From Bisbaumannia sp015645095 (GTDB taxonomy: Bacteria; Pseudomonadota; Gammaproteobacteria; Pseudomonadales; Halomonadaceae), in assembly GCA_036871055.1 (NCBI GenBank), contig CP141893.1, forward strand, positions 2,852,001 through 2,916,000: DNA of 64,000 nucleotides. The letters run 5' to 3'. The number at the start of each line of letters is the position of its first letter. Positions within the stretch are counted from its first letter, which is position 1. Positions 25,132 through 32,933 of this stretch are shown here, piece by piece. The position numbers and the translations under genes were made by a program. The notes under the pieces were generated by a model. The model did no database searches and was not told the origin of the DNA. It saw only the letters and a list, made by a program, of their open reading frames with translations.

Positions 25132-26250
25132 TCACGCCAGGCGTTGCTCGCTCTCGCCATCGAAGAGCACCGCCCGCTCCAGGTCGATGCGCAGCGCCAG
25201 GCGCTCGCCGGGCACCGCCGGACAGCGGGGCCCCACCCGGGCGGTGACCTCCCCCGTCCCCAGGGGCAGTCGCAACAGGATATCCGCCCCGGTGGGCTCG
25301 GCCACCGAGACCCGCGCGCTGAAGGGCGCCCCCTGAGCCGCCTCGTCGAGGCGCGCGTCATGCTCGGCGAAATGCTCGGGGCGCAGGCCCAGCAGCACCC
25401 GCTGGCCTACTCGCGAGGCCAGGGCCTCGGTGGGCCTCGGCCAGGGCAGGCAGAGATCGTCCTCCCCGGGGGTGGCGATCCGCAACCGGTAGCCCTGCCC
25501 CGCGTCGCCCTCCAGGGTGGCCTCGATCAGGTTCATCGACGGCGAGCCCATGAACTCCGCCACGAAGCGATTGACCGGGTCGTTGTAGATCGCCTCCGGG
25601 GTACCCAGCTGGAGGATCTCGCCGTCGCGCATCACGGCGATGCGGTCGGCCAGGGTCATCGCCTCGATCTGGTCGTGGGTGACATAGACGATGGTGGTGC
25701 CGAGGCGCTGATGGAGCTTCTTGATCTCGGTGCGCATGTCCACCCGCAGCTTGGCATCCAGGTTGGAGAGCGGCTCGTCGAAGAGATAGACCTGGGGCTC
25801 CCGGGCCAGGGCGCGGCCCATGGCCACCCGCTGGCGCTGGCCGCCGGAGAGCTGCGACGGCTTGCGCTCGAGCAGGTGGGAGATCTGCAGCAGATCGGCG
25901 ACCCGCTCCACCGCCGCCTCCCGCTCGCCCCGGGGCATCTTGCGCATCTCCAGGCCGAAGGCGATGTTCTGGCGCACCGTCATGCTGGGGTAGAGGGCGT
26001 AGGACTGGAACACCATGGCGATGTCCCGCTCCGCCGGGGTACACCAGGTGACGTCGCGCCCGGCGATGCGGATCTCCCCGGAAGTGACCGGCTCGAGGCC
26101 GGCGATGGCGTTCATCAGCGTCGACTTGCCGCAGCCGGAGGGGCCCACCAGGATCAGGAACTCCCCCGATTCGATGGCCAGGCTGACCTCCTTGAGCACC
26201 TCGGTGTTGCCGAAGGTCTTGCGAACCTCGTTGATTTCCAGTGCCGACAT
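25132..26250 (-). CDS. Sugar ABC transporter ATPase (MalK/UgpC/GtsD type)
   Basis: A 372-residue import ATPase. Walker A is GPSGCGKST, Q-loop FQSYALYPSMTV, signature LSGGQRQRVAMGRAL, Walker B YLFDEPLSNLDAKLR, and switch His in YVTHDQIEAMTLADR. The C-terminal TOBE/OB domain (after residue 235) is the MalK-type regulatory extension. It is the last gene of the gtsABC-malK operon, 42 bp after gtsC. An ACAACAA-type motif precedes its GAGG box. It powers uptake of glucose or a related sugar. Confidence 0.93.
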   Translation of the reverse strand: MSALEINEVRKTFGNTEVLKEVSLAIESGEFLILVGPSGCGKSTLMNAIAGLEPVTSGEIRIAGRDVTWCTPAERDIAMVFQSYALYPSMTVRQNIAFGLEMRKMPRGEREAAVERVADLLQISHLLERKPSQLSGGQRQRVAMGRALAREPQVYLFDEPLSNLDAKLRVDMRTEIKKLHQRLGTTIVYVTHDQIEAMTLADRIAVMRDGEILQLGTPEAIYNDPVNRFVAEFMGSPSMNLIEATLEGDAGQGYRLRIATPGEDDLCLPWPRPTEALASRVGQRVLLGLRPEHFAEHDARLDEAAQGAPFSARVSVAEPTGADILLRLPLGTGEVTARVGPRCPAVPGERLALRIDLERAVLFDGESEQRLA

Positions 26251-26292
26251 GGCGATTACCTCGTTATTAATTGTTGTCTTGGGTTCTTGGAC

Positions 26293-27171
26293 CTAGCCCT
26301 TGACGGAGCCGGCGGTCAGCCCGCGCACGAAATACTTGCCGGCCAGCACATAGACCACCAGGGTCGGCAGGGCGGCGATCATGGCGGCGGCCATGTCCAC
26401 GTTGTACTCCTTGACCCCGGTGGAGGTGTTGACCAGGTTGTTGAGGGCCACCGTCACCGGCTGGGTGTCGTGCCCCGAGAAGGCCACCCCGAACAGGAAG
26501 TCGTTCCAGATCTGGGTGAACTGCCAGATCACCGAGACCACCAGGATCGGCGCCGACACCGGCAGCAGGATGCGCCAGAAGATGCGAAAGAAGCCCGCCC
26601 CGTCCAGCTTGGCCGCGGCCACCAGCTCCCGCGGCACCGCCACGTAGAAGTTGCGGAAGAACAGGGTGGTGAAGGCGATGCCGAACACCACATGCACCAG
26701 GATCAGCCCCGCCCGGGAGCTGGCCAGGCCCAGCCAGCCCAGGGTCTGGGCCATGGGCAGCAGCACCACCTGGAAGGGGATGAAGCAGCCGAAGAGCATC
26801 AGCGCGAAGAGCAGCTCCGAGCCCTTGAAGCGCCACTGGGTCAGGGCATAGCCGTTGAGCGCCCCTATCAGGGTGGAGATCAGCACCGCCGGGATCACGA
26901 TGGCGAAGGAGTTCCAGAAGTAGCCACCGATGCCCTCGCAGCGCATCCCGGTGCAGGCCTCCCCCCAGGCCTTGGCCCAGGGCTCCAGGGTCGGCGCCAG
27001 GGGCAGCGCCAGCAGGCTGCCGGCACGGATCTCCTCCAGGGGCTTGATGGAGGTGAGCAGCATCACCACCAGGGGCAGCAGGTAGAAGAGCGCGGCCAGG
27101 ATCAGGGTGGCATAGAGGGCCATTCGGCCCAGCCGGGCCAGGGGCGTCTGGCGACGGATCACGTTAGCCAT
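26293..27171 (-). CDS. gtsC: Sugar ABC permease, GtsC/MalG type
   Basis: A 292-residue six-helix permease. The EAA loop ELVAAAKLDGAGFFRIFWRILLPVSAPIL contacts the ATPase. The insert ACTGMRCEGIGGYFWNS and VVYVLAGKYFVRGLTAGSVKG are typical of glucose-type GtsC proteins of Pseudomonas. The start codon overlaps the gtsB stop by 8 bp, so the two permeases are translationally coupled. The gene symbol rests on operon order (binding protein, B, C, ATPase) next to a GtsS/GtsR-like pair. Confidence 0.88.
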   Translation of the reverse strand: MANVIRRQTPLARLGRMALYATLILAALFYLLPLVVMLLTSIKPLEEIRAGSLLALPLAPTLEPWAKAWGEACTGMRCEGIGGYFWNSFAIVIPAVLISTLIGALNGYALTQWRFKGSELLFALMLFGCFIPFQVVLLPMAQTLGWLGLASSRAGLILVHVVFGIAFTTLFFRNFYVAVPRELVAAAKLDGAGFFRIFWRILLPVSAPILVVSVIWQFTQIWNDFLFGVAFSGHDTQPVTVALNNLVNTSTGVKEYNVDMAAAMIAALPTLVVYVLAGKYFVRGLTAGSVKG

Positions 27172-28099
27172 GCTTGCGACTCCTCAGTTCCGAATAGAGG
27201 TAGGGCACCAGGATCGCCAGCACGCCGCCCAGCATCAGCATGGCGCTGGCGGAGCCCAGGCCGATCTGGGCGCGGTTGAAGGCGTGGGCGTACATGAAGG
27301 TGGCGGGCAGGTCCGAGGCGTAGCCGGGGCCGCCGCCGGTCAGCGCCACCACCAGGTCGAAGCTCTTGATGGCGATATGGGCGAGGATCATCACCGCGCT
27401 GAACACCACCGGGCGCAGGCAGGGCAGGACCACCCGCCAGTAGATCCGCGGCAGGCTGGCGCCATCGAGCTGGGCGGCCTTGATGATGCTGTCGTCGATG
27501 CCGCGCAGCCCGGCCAGGAAGAGCGCCATGACGAAGCCGGAGGCCTGCCAGACCGCGGCGATCACCAGGGTGTAGACCGCCATGTCCGGGTTCACCAGCC
27601 AGTCGAAGCGAAAGCCCTCGAAGCCCCAGCCACGCACCATGGCCTCCAGCCCCAGGCTGGGGTTGAGCAGCCACTTCCAGGCCACCCCGGTGACGATAAA
27701 GGAGAGCGCCATGGGATAGAGGTAGAGGGTGCGCAGGGCCCCCTCCTGGCGGATGCGCTGGTCGAGCAGGATCGCCAGCAGGGCCCCCAGCACCAGGCAG
27801 ATGGCGATAAAGAGGCCGCCGAAGAGCACCAGGTTGGTGGAGGCCACCCACCAGCGGTCGTTGGCCATCAGCCGCGCATACTGGGCGAAGCCGACGAAGT
27901 CGTAGCTGGGCAGCATCCGCGAGTTGGTCAGGGAGAGCACGAAGGTCCACAGCATGAAGCCGTAGACGAAACACAGGGAGACGGCCGCCGAGGGGGCCAG
28001 CACCAGGCGCGGCAGCCAGGCCTGGAGGCGCGCCGCCGGGGTCGGTCGGGCGGCCGCGGGCCGCCCGACCTCCCGGGAGGTCGAAAGCGATAGGGGCAT
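27164..28099 (-). CDS. gtsB: Sugar ABC permease, GtsB/MalF type
   Basis: A 311-residue permease with six core helices. The EAA loop is IKAAQLDGASLPRIYWRVVLPCLRPVV. VVALTGGGPGYASDLPATFMYAHAF, with its GGGP motif, is characteristic of MalF/UgpA-type sugar permeases. The ATG at 28099 (MPLSLS) matches family length; the frame continues upstream through the binding-protein gene but that part is a shadow. About 95 bp with two hairpins separate it from gtsA. Confidence 0.88.
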   Translation of the reverse strand: MPLSLSTSREVGRPAAARPTPAARLQAWLPRLVLAPSAAVSLCFVYGFMLWTFVLSLTNSRMLPSYDFVGFAQYARLMANDRWWVASTNLVLFGGLFIAICLVLGALLAILLDQRIRQEGALRTLYLYPMALSFIVTGVAWKWLLNPSLGLEAMVRGWGFEGFRFDWLVNPDMAVYTLVIAAVWQASGFVMALFLAGLRGIDDSIIKAAQLDGASLPRIYWRVVLPCLRPVVFSAVMILAHIAIKSFDLVVALTGGGPGYASDLPATFMYAHAFNRAQIGLGSASAMLMLGGVLAILVPYLYSELRSRKHG

Positions 28100-28119
28100 G
28101 GGAGTCACCGTTGACGTCG

Positions 28120-28167
28120 GCGGCGGGCGAACCCGCCGCGGGCAGGGAGAGGCGGCAGGCGCCGCCT
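28120..28167. repeat. Two intercistronic hairpins between gtsA and gtsB
   Basis: GCGGCGGG-CGAA-CCCGCCGC at 28120-28139 (8-bp stem with a stable CGAA-type loop) and AGGCGGC-AGGC-GCCGCCT at 28150-28167. Placed after the binding-protein gene, they are in the position where malE-malF-type operons carry mRNA-stabilising stem-loops. Confidence 0.7.
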
Positions 28168-28194
28168 CCGGGAGTCGAGCAGACTGACTCAGGC

Positions 28195-29478
28195 CTAGTA
28201 GGTGGCCTGGGCGGCGCGAACCAGCCGCTCCGCCGCCTGCTCGGCGCTCATGCCGCTGCTGTTGAAGTAGTTGGTGACGATATCGAAGAGGGCCCCCTGG
28301 ACATCGGCGCGTACCGCCATGCCATGGGCCATGCTGGGCACCAGGCCACCGTTGTCGGCGGCCGCCTGGAAGTCGGCCATGGAGGCCTGGGCGCAGGCGT
28401 CGAAGGCACTCATGTCCAGGTCGGTGCGGGCGGGAATCGAGCCCTTGGCCAGGTTGAAGGTCTCCTGGAAGGTGGGCTCCAGCACCAGCCGTGCCAGGTC
28501 GTGCTGGGCGGCCAGGTCGGCGGCCTCGGTGACCCGGAACATGGCCAGGCTGTCGATATTGAAGGTGAAGGCCGACTCGGTGCCCGGCGCCGGGGCGCAG
28601 AGGTACTCCTCGCCGGCGGCGAGGCCGGCGGCGGTGAACTCGCCCTTGGCCCAGTCGCCCATCAGCTGCATGGCGGCCACGCCGTTGATCACCATGGCGG
28701 TGGCCACGTTCCAGTCGCGCCCCGGCATGCCCTCGTCCATCAGCTCGCGCAGGCGCTTGAAGGTGGTCAGGGCCTGGATCATGGTGTCGCTGCCCAGGGC
28801 CTCGGGGTCGAGCTCCACCAGGGCGCGCCGGTAGAAGTCCTCGCCCCCCTCCGCCAGCACCACCGTCTCGAAGAGAGTGGCGTCCTGCCAGGGCTGGCCG
28901 CCGTGGGCCAGGGGCACATGGCCCGCGGCACGGATCGCCTCGGCGGCGTCGAACAGCTCGTCGAAACTGGTCGGCATCTCGACGCCGGCGGCGGCCAGCA
29001 CCTCGGGGTTGCCCCATAGCCAGTTGACCCGGTGGACGTTCACCGGCACCGCCACATAGTGGCCATCGTGGCGCATGATCTCCGCCACCCGAGGCGGCAG
29101 CAGGCTGTCCCAGGCCGCCGCCTCGGCCACCTCGTCCAGCTCGCCGAGCAGCCCCAGCTCCCCCCACTCCTGGATCTCGGGCCCCTTGATCTGGGCCGCC
29201 GAGGGCGGGTTGCCGGACATGGCCCGGGACTTGAGCACGGTCATGGCGGTCTCGCCGCCGCCGCCGGCCACGGCGAAGTCCTGCCAGGCGTGGCCCTCGG
29301 CCTCCACCAGCTCCTTGAGCACCGAGGCCGCCTGGGCCTCGCCGCCGGAGGTCCACCAGTGCAGCACCTCCACCTCGCCGGCCTGGGTCGCGGCGGAGGC
29401 GCCCAGGGCCCCGGCCACGGCGAGGCCGAGCAGGGTGGGACGCGGCATAACGGAACGGAATCGAACGGATGCGGGCAT
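28195..29478 (-). CDS. gtsA: Sugar ABC transporter substrate-binding protein, glucose type
   Basis: A 427-residue periplasmic binding protein. The leader PTLLGLAVAGALGASAATQA is a Sec signal, and the mature chain begins GEVEVLHWWTSGGEAQAASVL, the motif of glucose/mannose GtsA-type binders. HRVNWLWGNPEVL, AHGGQPWQDATLFE and MQLMGDWAKGEF are further family blocks that hold sugar-contacting Trp residues. First gene of gtsABC-malK, located 158 bp downstream of the sensor kinase stop on the same strand. A perfect AACAACAA precedes the AAGGAGA box. Confidence 0.9.
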   Translation of the reverse strand: MPASVRFRSVMPRPTLLGLAVAGALGASAATQAGEVEVLHWWTSGGEAQAASVLKELVEAEGHAWQDFAVAGGGGETAMTVLKSRAMSGNPPSAAQIKGPEIQEWGELGLLGELDEVAEAAAWDSLLPPRVAEIMRHDGHYVAVPVNVHRVNWLWGNPEVLAAAGVEMPTSFDELFDAAEAIRAAGHVPLAHGGQPWQDATLFETVVLAEGGEDFYRRALVELDPEALGSDTMIQALTTFKRLRELMDEGMPGRDWNVATAMVINGVAAMQLMGDWAKGEFTAAGLAAGEEYLCAPAPGTESAFTFNIDSLAMFRVTEAADLAAQHDLARLVLEPTFQETFNLAKGSIPARTDLDMSAFDACAQASMADFQAAADNGGLVPSMAHGMAVRADVQGALFDIVTNYFNSSGMSAEQAAERLVRAAQATY

Positions 29479-29489
29479 AGCGTGTCTCC

Positions 29490-29497
29490 TTGTTGTT
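29490..29497 (-). promoter_or_regulatory. AACAACAA motif at the gtsA ribosome-binding site
   Basis: A perfect AAnAAnAA sequence lies 12-19 nt before the gtsA ATG and touches the AAGGAGA box. In pseudomonads this is the Hfq/Crc catabolite-repression target. Whether the organism has Crc cannot be seen here. Confidence 0.45.
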
Positions 29498-29587
29498 ATC
29501 GTATCGCACCGCCTCTGGGAGCGGTTATCGACACGCTACTCCAGGCCCGCCCCCGGGTGGGGTTACCTAATGCTGCAAAGTCTTGCG

Positions 29588-29610
29588 GTATTATTTCACG
29601 CTTGTAATAC
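29588..29610. promoter_or_regulatory. Inverted repeat GTATTA-N11-TAATAC upstream of gtsA
   Basis: A perfect 6+6 dyad with an 11-bp spacer lies in the 158-bp gap before gtsA, about 110 bp from the start. It is well placed for a regulator of the glucose transporter, for example the adjacent OmpR-type response regulator. It does not resemble the GltR site described for Pseudomonas. Confidence 0.5.
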
Positions 29611-29636
29611 ATCGCCCGAGCCACCGGCCTTCAGGG

Positions 29637-31124
29637 TCACGCCCGGGGCAAGCGCAGCCTGACCACCAGGCCGCCGTCGGGATGGTTGGCGAGCCTCAGG
29701 CTACCCCCCAGGGCGTGGACGATATGCCGGGCGATCCCAAGCCCCAGGCCGCTGCCACCGGTGTTACGGCTGCGCGAGGGCTCCAGGCGCACGAAGGGTT
29801 CGAAGACCCGCTCGAGCTGCGCCTCGGGGATCCCCGGGCCGTGGTCGCGGAGGGTGATCTCCAGCGCCTCGGGACCGTCCACCAGGCACACCTCGACCCG
29901 ACCACCATAGAAGATGGCGTTCTCCAGCAGGTTTCCCAGGCCGCGCTTCAGGGCCAGGGGCTTGGCCGCCAGCGGCGCCGCCGTGCCTGCCAGGCTCACC
30001 TCGCCGCCCTGCAGGTGCAGTTCGGCGGCGAGCCCTTCCAGCAGCGCCACCACGTCCACCGCCACCACCTCCTCGTGGAGGTCGAGCCCCTTCACCGAGG
30101 CCAGCGCCCCCTTGACCAGCAGGTCCAGCTCGTCCAGGGAGGCACAGAAGCGTTCCCGCTGGTGGGGATCGTCGAGCATCTCGGCGCGCAACCGCATCCG
30201 GGTAATCGGGGTCTTGAGGTCGTGGGAGATCGCCGAGAAGAGCCGCTCGCGCTCCTCCAGCTGGCCACGGATCCGCTCCTGCATGCGGTTGAAGGCCTGG
30301 GTGGTCTCGCGGGTCTCCCGGGGGCCCCGCTCCGGCAGGGGCGGGGCATCCAGGTCATCGCCCAGCTGGCGGGCGGCCCGGGCCAGCCGCGCCAGGGGCC
30401 GGGTCACGCTGCGGATGCCCAGCCAGGAGAGCCCCACCACGGTGAGCAGCACGATCAGCACCGCGAAGAGGCGATCCTCAGCCAGCCAGTGGCGCCCGGC
30501 GAAGAGCTCCGGCACCGGCAGCAGGGTCGCCACATAGAGCCACTCCTCCGGCCCCAGGGCCATCTGCACCACCAGGATCGGCGGCGACAAGGGCTCCATC
30601 AGCAGGCTGTGCTGGCCCCAGCGGGGCGGCAGGTCGTGGAGCAGTACCTGGTTGTTGAGCAAGCGCAGGGTCTCGGGGCGGGAGAACTCCACCCGGGCCT
30701 CGCGAATGCCCAGCTCCTCCTCCAGCACCCGCCGGAAGTTGTCCACCACCAGGGCCTGCTCGGGGCCGCGGCCGATCTCCTCCACCGGGATGCGATGGTC
30801 GTTGATGCTGACGAAGAAGCGGGTCCCGCCCATGTCGCGCAGCTGGTCCAGGACGATATGCCGGTAGTCGCGGGGCAGGGAGCGGAAGAAGCGCACCGTG
30901 GAGGCGACGCTGTAGGCCACGTTGCGGGAGAGCTCGTCGAGCTGCTCGAGCTGGCTGGCCCGGGCCTGGGCGGTCCAGATGGCGTAGCTGGCCAACTGGG
31001 CGCTGAGCACCCCGGTGATCATGATCAGCACGAAGCGACCGCGCAGCGAGCGCGGCAGCCCCCGGGCCAGGGTGCGGCGCAGGCGACGCCAGGGGCGATA
31101 CCAGGGACCGAGCGCCTCCCCCAT
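29637..31124 (-). CDS. Sensor histidine kinase (GtsS/GltS-like)
   Basis: A 495-residue membrane kinase. Helix 1 is LIMITGVLSAQLASYAIW, followed by a periplasmic sensor of about 150 residues and helix 2 LFAVLIVLLTVVGLSWLG. Then come HAMP (RSVTRPLARLARAARQLGDD), HisKA with FSAISHDLKTPITRMR, and HATPase with N-box NLLENAIFYG and G-boxes DHGPGIPE and GGSGLGLGIARHIV. The start ATG at 31124 is one base after the response-regulator stop. Immediately upstream of gtsA, this matches the GtsRS arrangement that senses glucose or its acids in pseudomonads. Confidence 0.87.
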   Translation of the reverse strand: MGEALGPWYRPWRRLRRTLARGLPRSLRGRFVLIMITGVLSAQLASYAIWTAQARASQLEQLDELSRNVAYSVASTVRFFRSLPRDYRHIVLDQLRDMGGTRFFVSINDHRIPVEEIGRGPEQALVVDNFRRVLEEELGIREARVEFSRPETLRLLNNQVLLHDLPPRWGQHSLLMEPLSPPILVVQMALGPEEWLYVATLLPVPELFAGRHWLAEDRLFAVLIVLLTVVGLSWLGIRSVTRPLARLARAARQLGDDLDAPPLPERGPRETRETTQAFNRMQERIRGQLEERERLFSAISHDLKTPITRMRLRAEMLDDPHQRERFCASLDELDLLVKGALASVKGLDLHEEVVAVDVVALLEGLAAELHLQGGEVSLAGTAAPLAAKPLALKRGLGNLLENAIFYGGRVEVCLVDGPEALEITLRDHGPGIPEAQLERVFEPFVRLEPSRSRNTGGSGLGLGIARHIVHALGGSLRLANHPDGGLVVRLRLPRA

Positions 31125-31125
31125 C

Positions 31126-31863
31126 CTAGGCGAGCACCTCGACCCGGGTGGCCAGCACATAGCCGGCGCCGCGCACGGTGCGAATCAGCTGGGAGTGCTG
31201 GGCGTCCTCCCCCAGGCGCTGGCGCAGCCGGCAGACATGGACATCGATGGAGCGATCCAGGGGCGGCGCGGGGCGCCCCCGGGTCAGCTCGAAGAGCGCC
31301 TCCCGGGAGAGCACCTCCTCGGGGTGATCGAGGAACACCTGCAGCAGCTGGAAGTCGGCCCCGGAGAGGGCGATACGCGCCTCCCCGGCGTCGATCAGCT
31401 CCCGGCTCACCCGGTCCAGGCGCCAGTCGCCGAAGGCCACCAGCCGCGCCTGAGCCGCGGTGACCGGAGGCGCCACCGTCGCCCGGGTGCGACGCAGCAC
31501 CGCCTTGATGCGCGCCAGCAGCTCCCGGGGGTTGAAGGGCTTGCCCAGGTAGTCGTCGGCGCCCAGCTCCAGGCCGAGGATGCGATCGGTCTCGTCGGCG
31601 CTGGCGGTGAGCATGATGATCGGCACCTCGCTGTCGCGGCGCAGCTCGCGACAGATCGTGAAGCCATCGTCGCCGGGCAGCATCAGGTCGACGATCAGCA
31701 GGTCCGGGGTCTCCCGGGCCAGCAGGGCACGCAGGGCCTCGCCGTCCTCGGCGGTCAGGGCCCGGTAGCCGTGGCGACCCAGGTAGTCGGCCAGCAGTTC
31801 ACGGATCTCGGGGTCGTCATCGACCACGATCAGGGTGACAGGCGTCGTCGTCATGGCGGGCAT
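31126..31863 (-). CDS. OmpR-family response regulator (GtsR/GltR-like)
   Basis: A 245-residue regulator. The receiver domain has acidic pocket VVDDD (residues 14-17 region), phospho-acceptor Asp59 in LIVDLMLPGDDG, and Lys in LGKPFNPREL. The C-terminal winged helix contains LSGADFQLLQVFLDHPEEVLSREALFEL and SIDVHVCRLRQRLGED. A start three codons further in (MTTTPVTL) is equally possible, since neither has a clear ribosome-binding site. It forms a tight pair with the kinase and probably activates the downstream glucose ABC operon. Confidence 0.9.
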   Translation of the reverse strand: MPAMTTTPVTLIVVDDDPEIRELLADYLGRHGYRALTAEDGEALRALLARETPDLLIVDLMLPGDDGFTICRELRRDSEVPIIMLTASADETDRILGLELGADDYLGKPFNPRELLARIKAVLRRTRATVAPPVTAAQARLVAFGDWRLDRVSRELIDAGEARIALSGADFQLLQVFLDHPEEVLSREALFELTRGRPAPPLDRSIDVHVCRLRQRLGEDAQHSQLIRTVRGAGYVLATRVEVLA

Positions 31864-31944
31864 CCCGCGATCAGGGGTGAGGGAGTCTCGATCATGGGCG
31901 AGGGCCAGGGTGGCGACAAGGCGCGTGCGACCATGGTCGCAGCC

Positions 31945-32742
31945 TCAGAGAGCGAAGCGCTCACTGAGCCATTCGGCCACCGCCGCCTCGCCGTGATGCC
32001 CGATGCGCCGCGCCTCGGGCACCCGGCCGGCCAGCGCCGGATGGGCATTGGCCATCACCTGGGCCTCGCCGGCGAGGCCGAGCATCTCGGTGTCGTTGAG
32101 GTTGTCGCCGAAGGCCAGGCAGGCCCCGGGGGTCAGTCCCAGGCGCTCGAGCAGGGCCGTCAGGGCGGTGCCCTTGTTGACCCCGCCGGCCATGATCTCC
32201 AGGGCATTGGCGGTGGAATAGGTGATATGCAGGGCCTCGCCATGGTGCGCCCGCGCCTGGGCCTCGAGGCGCGCCAGGTGGTCCGGGTCGCCGATATAGA
32301 GCACCTTGCCCACCCGTTCGCCGTCCAGGGCATCGGGCGCCACCACCCGATAGCCGAAGCCGGTGGCGGCATGCAGCGCCAGCAGGCGCGGCGCCTCGGC
32401 GTCGATCAGCCAGTCGTCGTCCCGGTAGAGGTTGAGGCGCACCTCGGCGGGGCGCTCCAGGGCAATCAGCGCCCGGGCCCGGGCCGCGTCCAGGTGGCGG
32501 GCCGCCAGCAGGCGTCCCGCCGGATCGTGGAGATAGGCGCCGTTGGTGCTGATCAGGTGCACCGGCACCCCGAGCCGATCCCGGTAGGCCAGCATGTCCT
32601 GGTAATGGCGCCCGGAGGCGAAGGCCAGGTGGTGGCCCCGCTCGGCCAGGGCCCGCAGCACCTCGACGGTACGCGGGGCCAGGTCATGGTCGGCGCCCAG
32701 CAGGGTGCCATCCAGGTCGGAGACGATCAGGCGTGGGGTCAT
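31945..32742 (-). CDS. Cof-type HAD-IIB phosphatase
   Basis: A 265-residue HAD hydrolase. Motif I is DLDGTLLGADHDL (nucleophile Asp9), motif II is the Ser in FASGRHYQDM, motif III is the Lys in GGVNKGTAL and motif IV is FGDNLNDTEML. The capping domain of type C2B marks the Cof/YbhA/YigL group, which remove phosphate from sugar phosphates or cofactors. Its place between the PTS and glucose ABC genes hints at sugar-phosphate detoxification, but it is not tightly linked to either operon. Confidence 0.9.
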   Translation of the reverse strand: MTPRLIVSDLDGTLLGADHDLAPRTVEVLRALAERGHHLAFASGRHYQDMLAYRDRLGVPVHLISTNGAYLHDPAGRLLAARHLDAARARALIALERPAEVRLNLYRDDDWLIDAEAPRLLALHAATGFGYRVVAPDALDGERVGKVLYIGDPDHLARLEAQARAHHGEALHITYSTANALEIMAGGVNKGTALTALLERLGLTPGACLAFGDNLNDTEMLGLAGEAQVMANAHPALAGRVPEARRIGHHGEAAVAEWLSERFAL

Positions 32743-32881
32743 GGGGGGCTCCCGGAATCAGGGCGCCTCAGCTTAACCGATTCACCCCGGCGGCTCCTAG
32801 TCGCAACGGGGCTGGGTAAGTTATCGCAGCTAGTCCCAACTGCTGCTGGAGGCACGGGGCTACCCTGGTGGAAAGACCAAA

Positions 32882-32917
32882 ACAAAACGACCGGCCCCGA
32901 GTGATCGGGGCCGGTCG
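32882..32917 (-). terminator. Terminator of the nag operon
   Basis: CGACCGGCCCCGA / TCGGGGCCGGTCG is a perfect 13-bp stem with a 4-nt loop. Read on the minus strand it is followed by TTTTGTTTTGG. It sits 17 bp past the nagE stop. Confidence 0.88.
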
Positions 32918-32933
32918 TCGGGGGTAAGCTGGC

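Noticed and set aside
27164..29509. A single 781-codon frame spanning gtsB and gtsA
   Set aside because: The first about 470 residues are Arg/Gly-rich shadow of the gtsA frame; a true GtsB start with permease N-terminus is at 28099.
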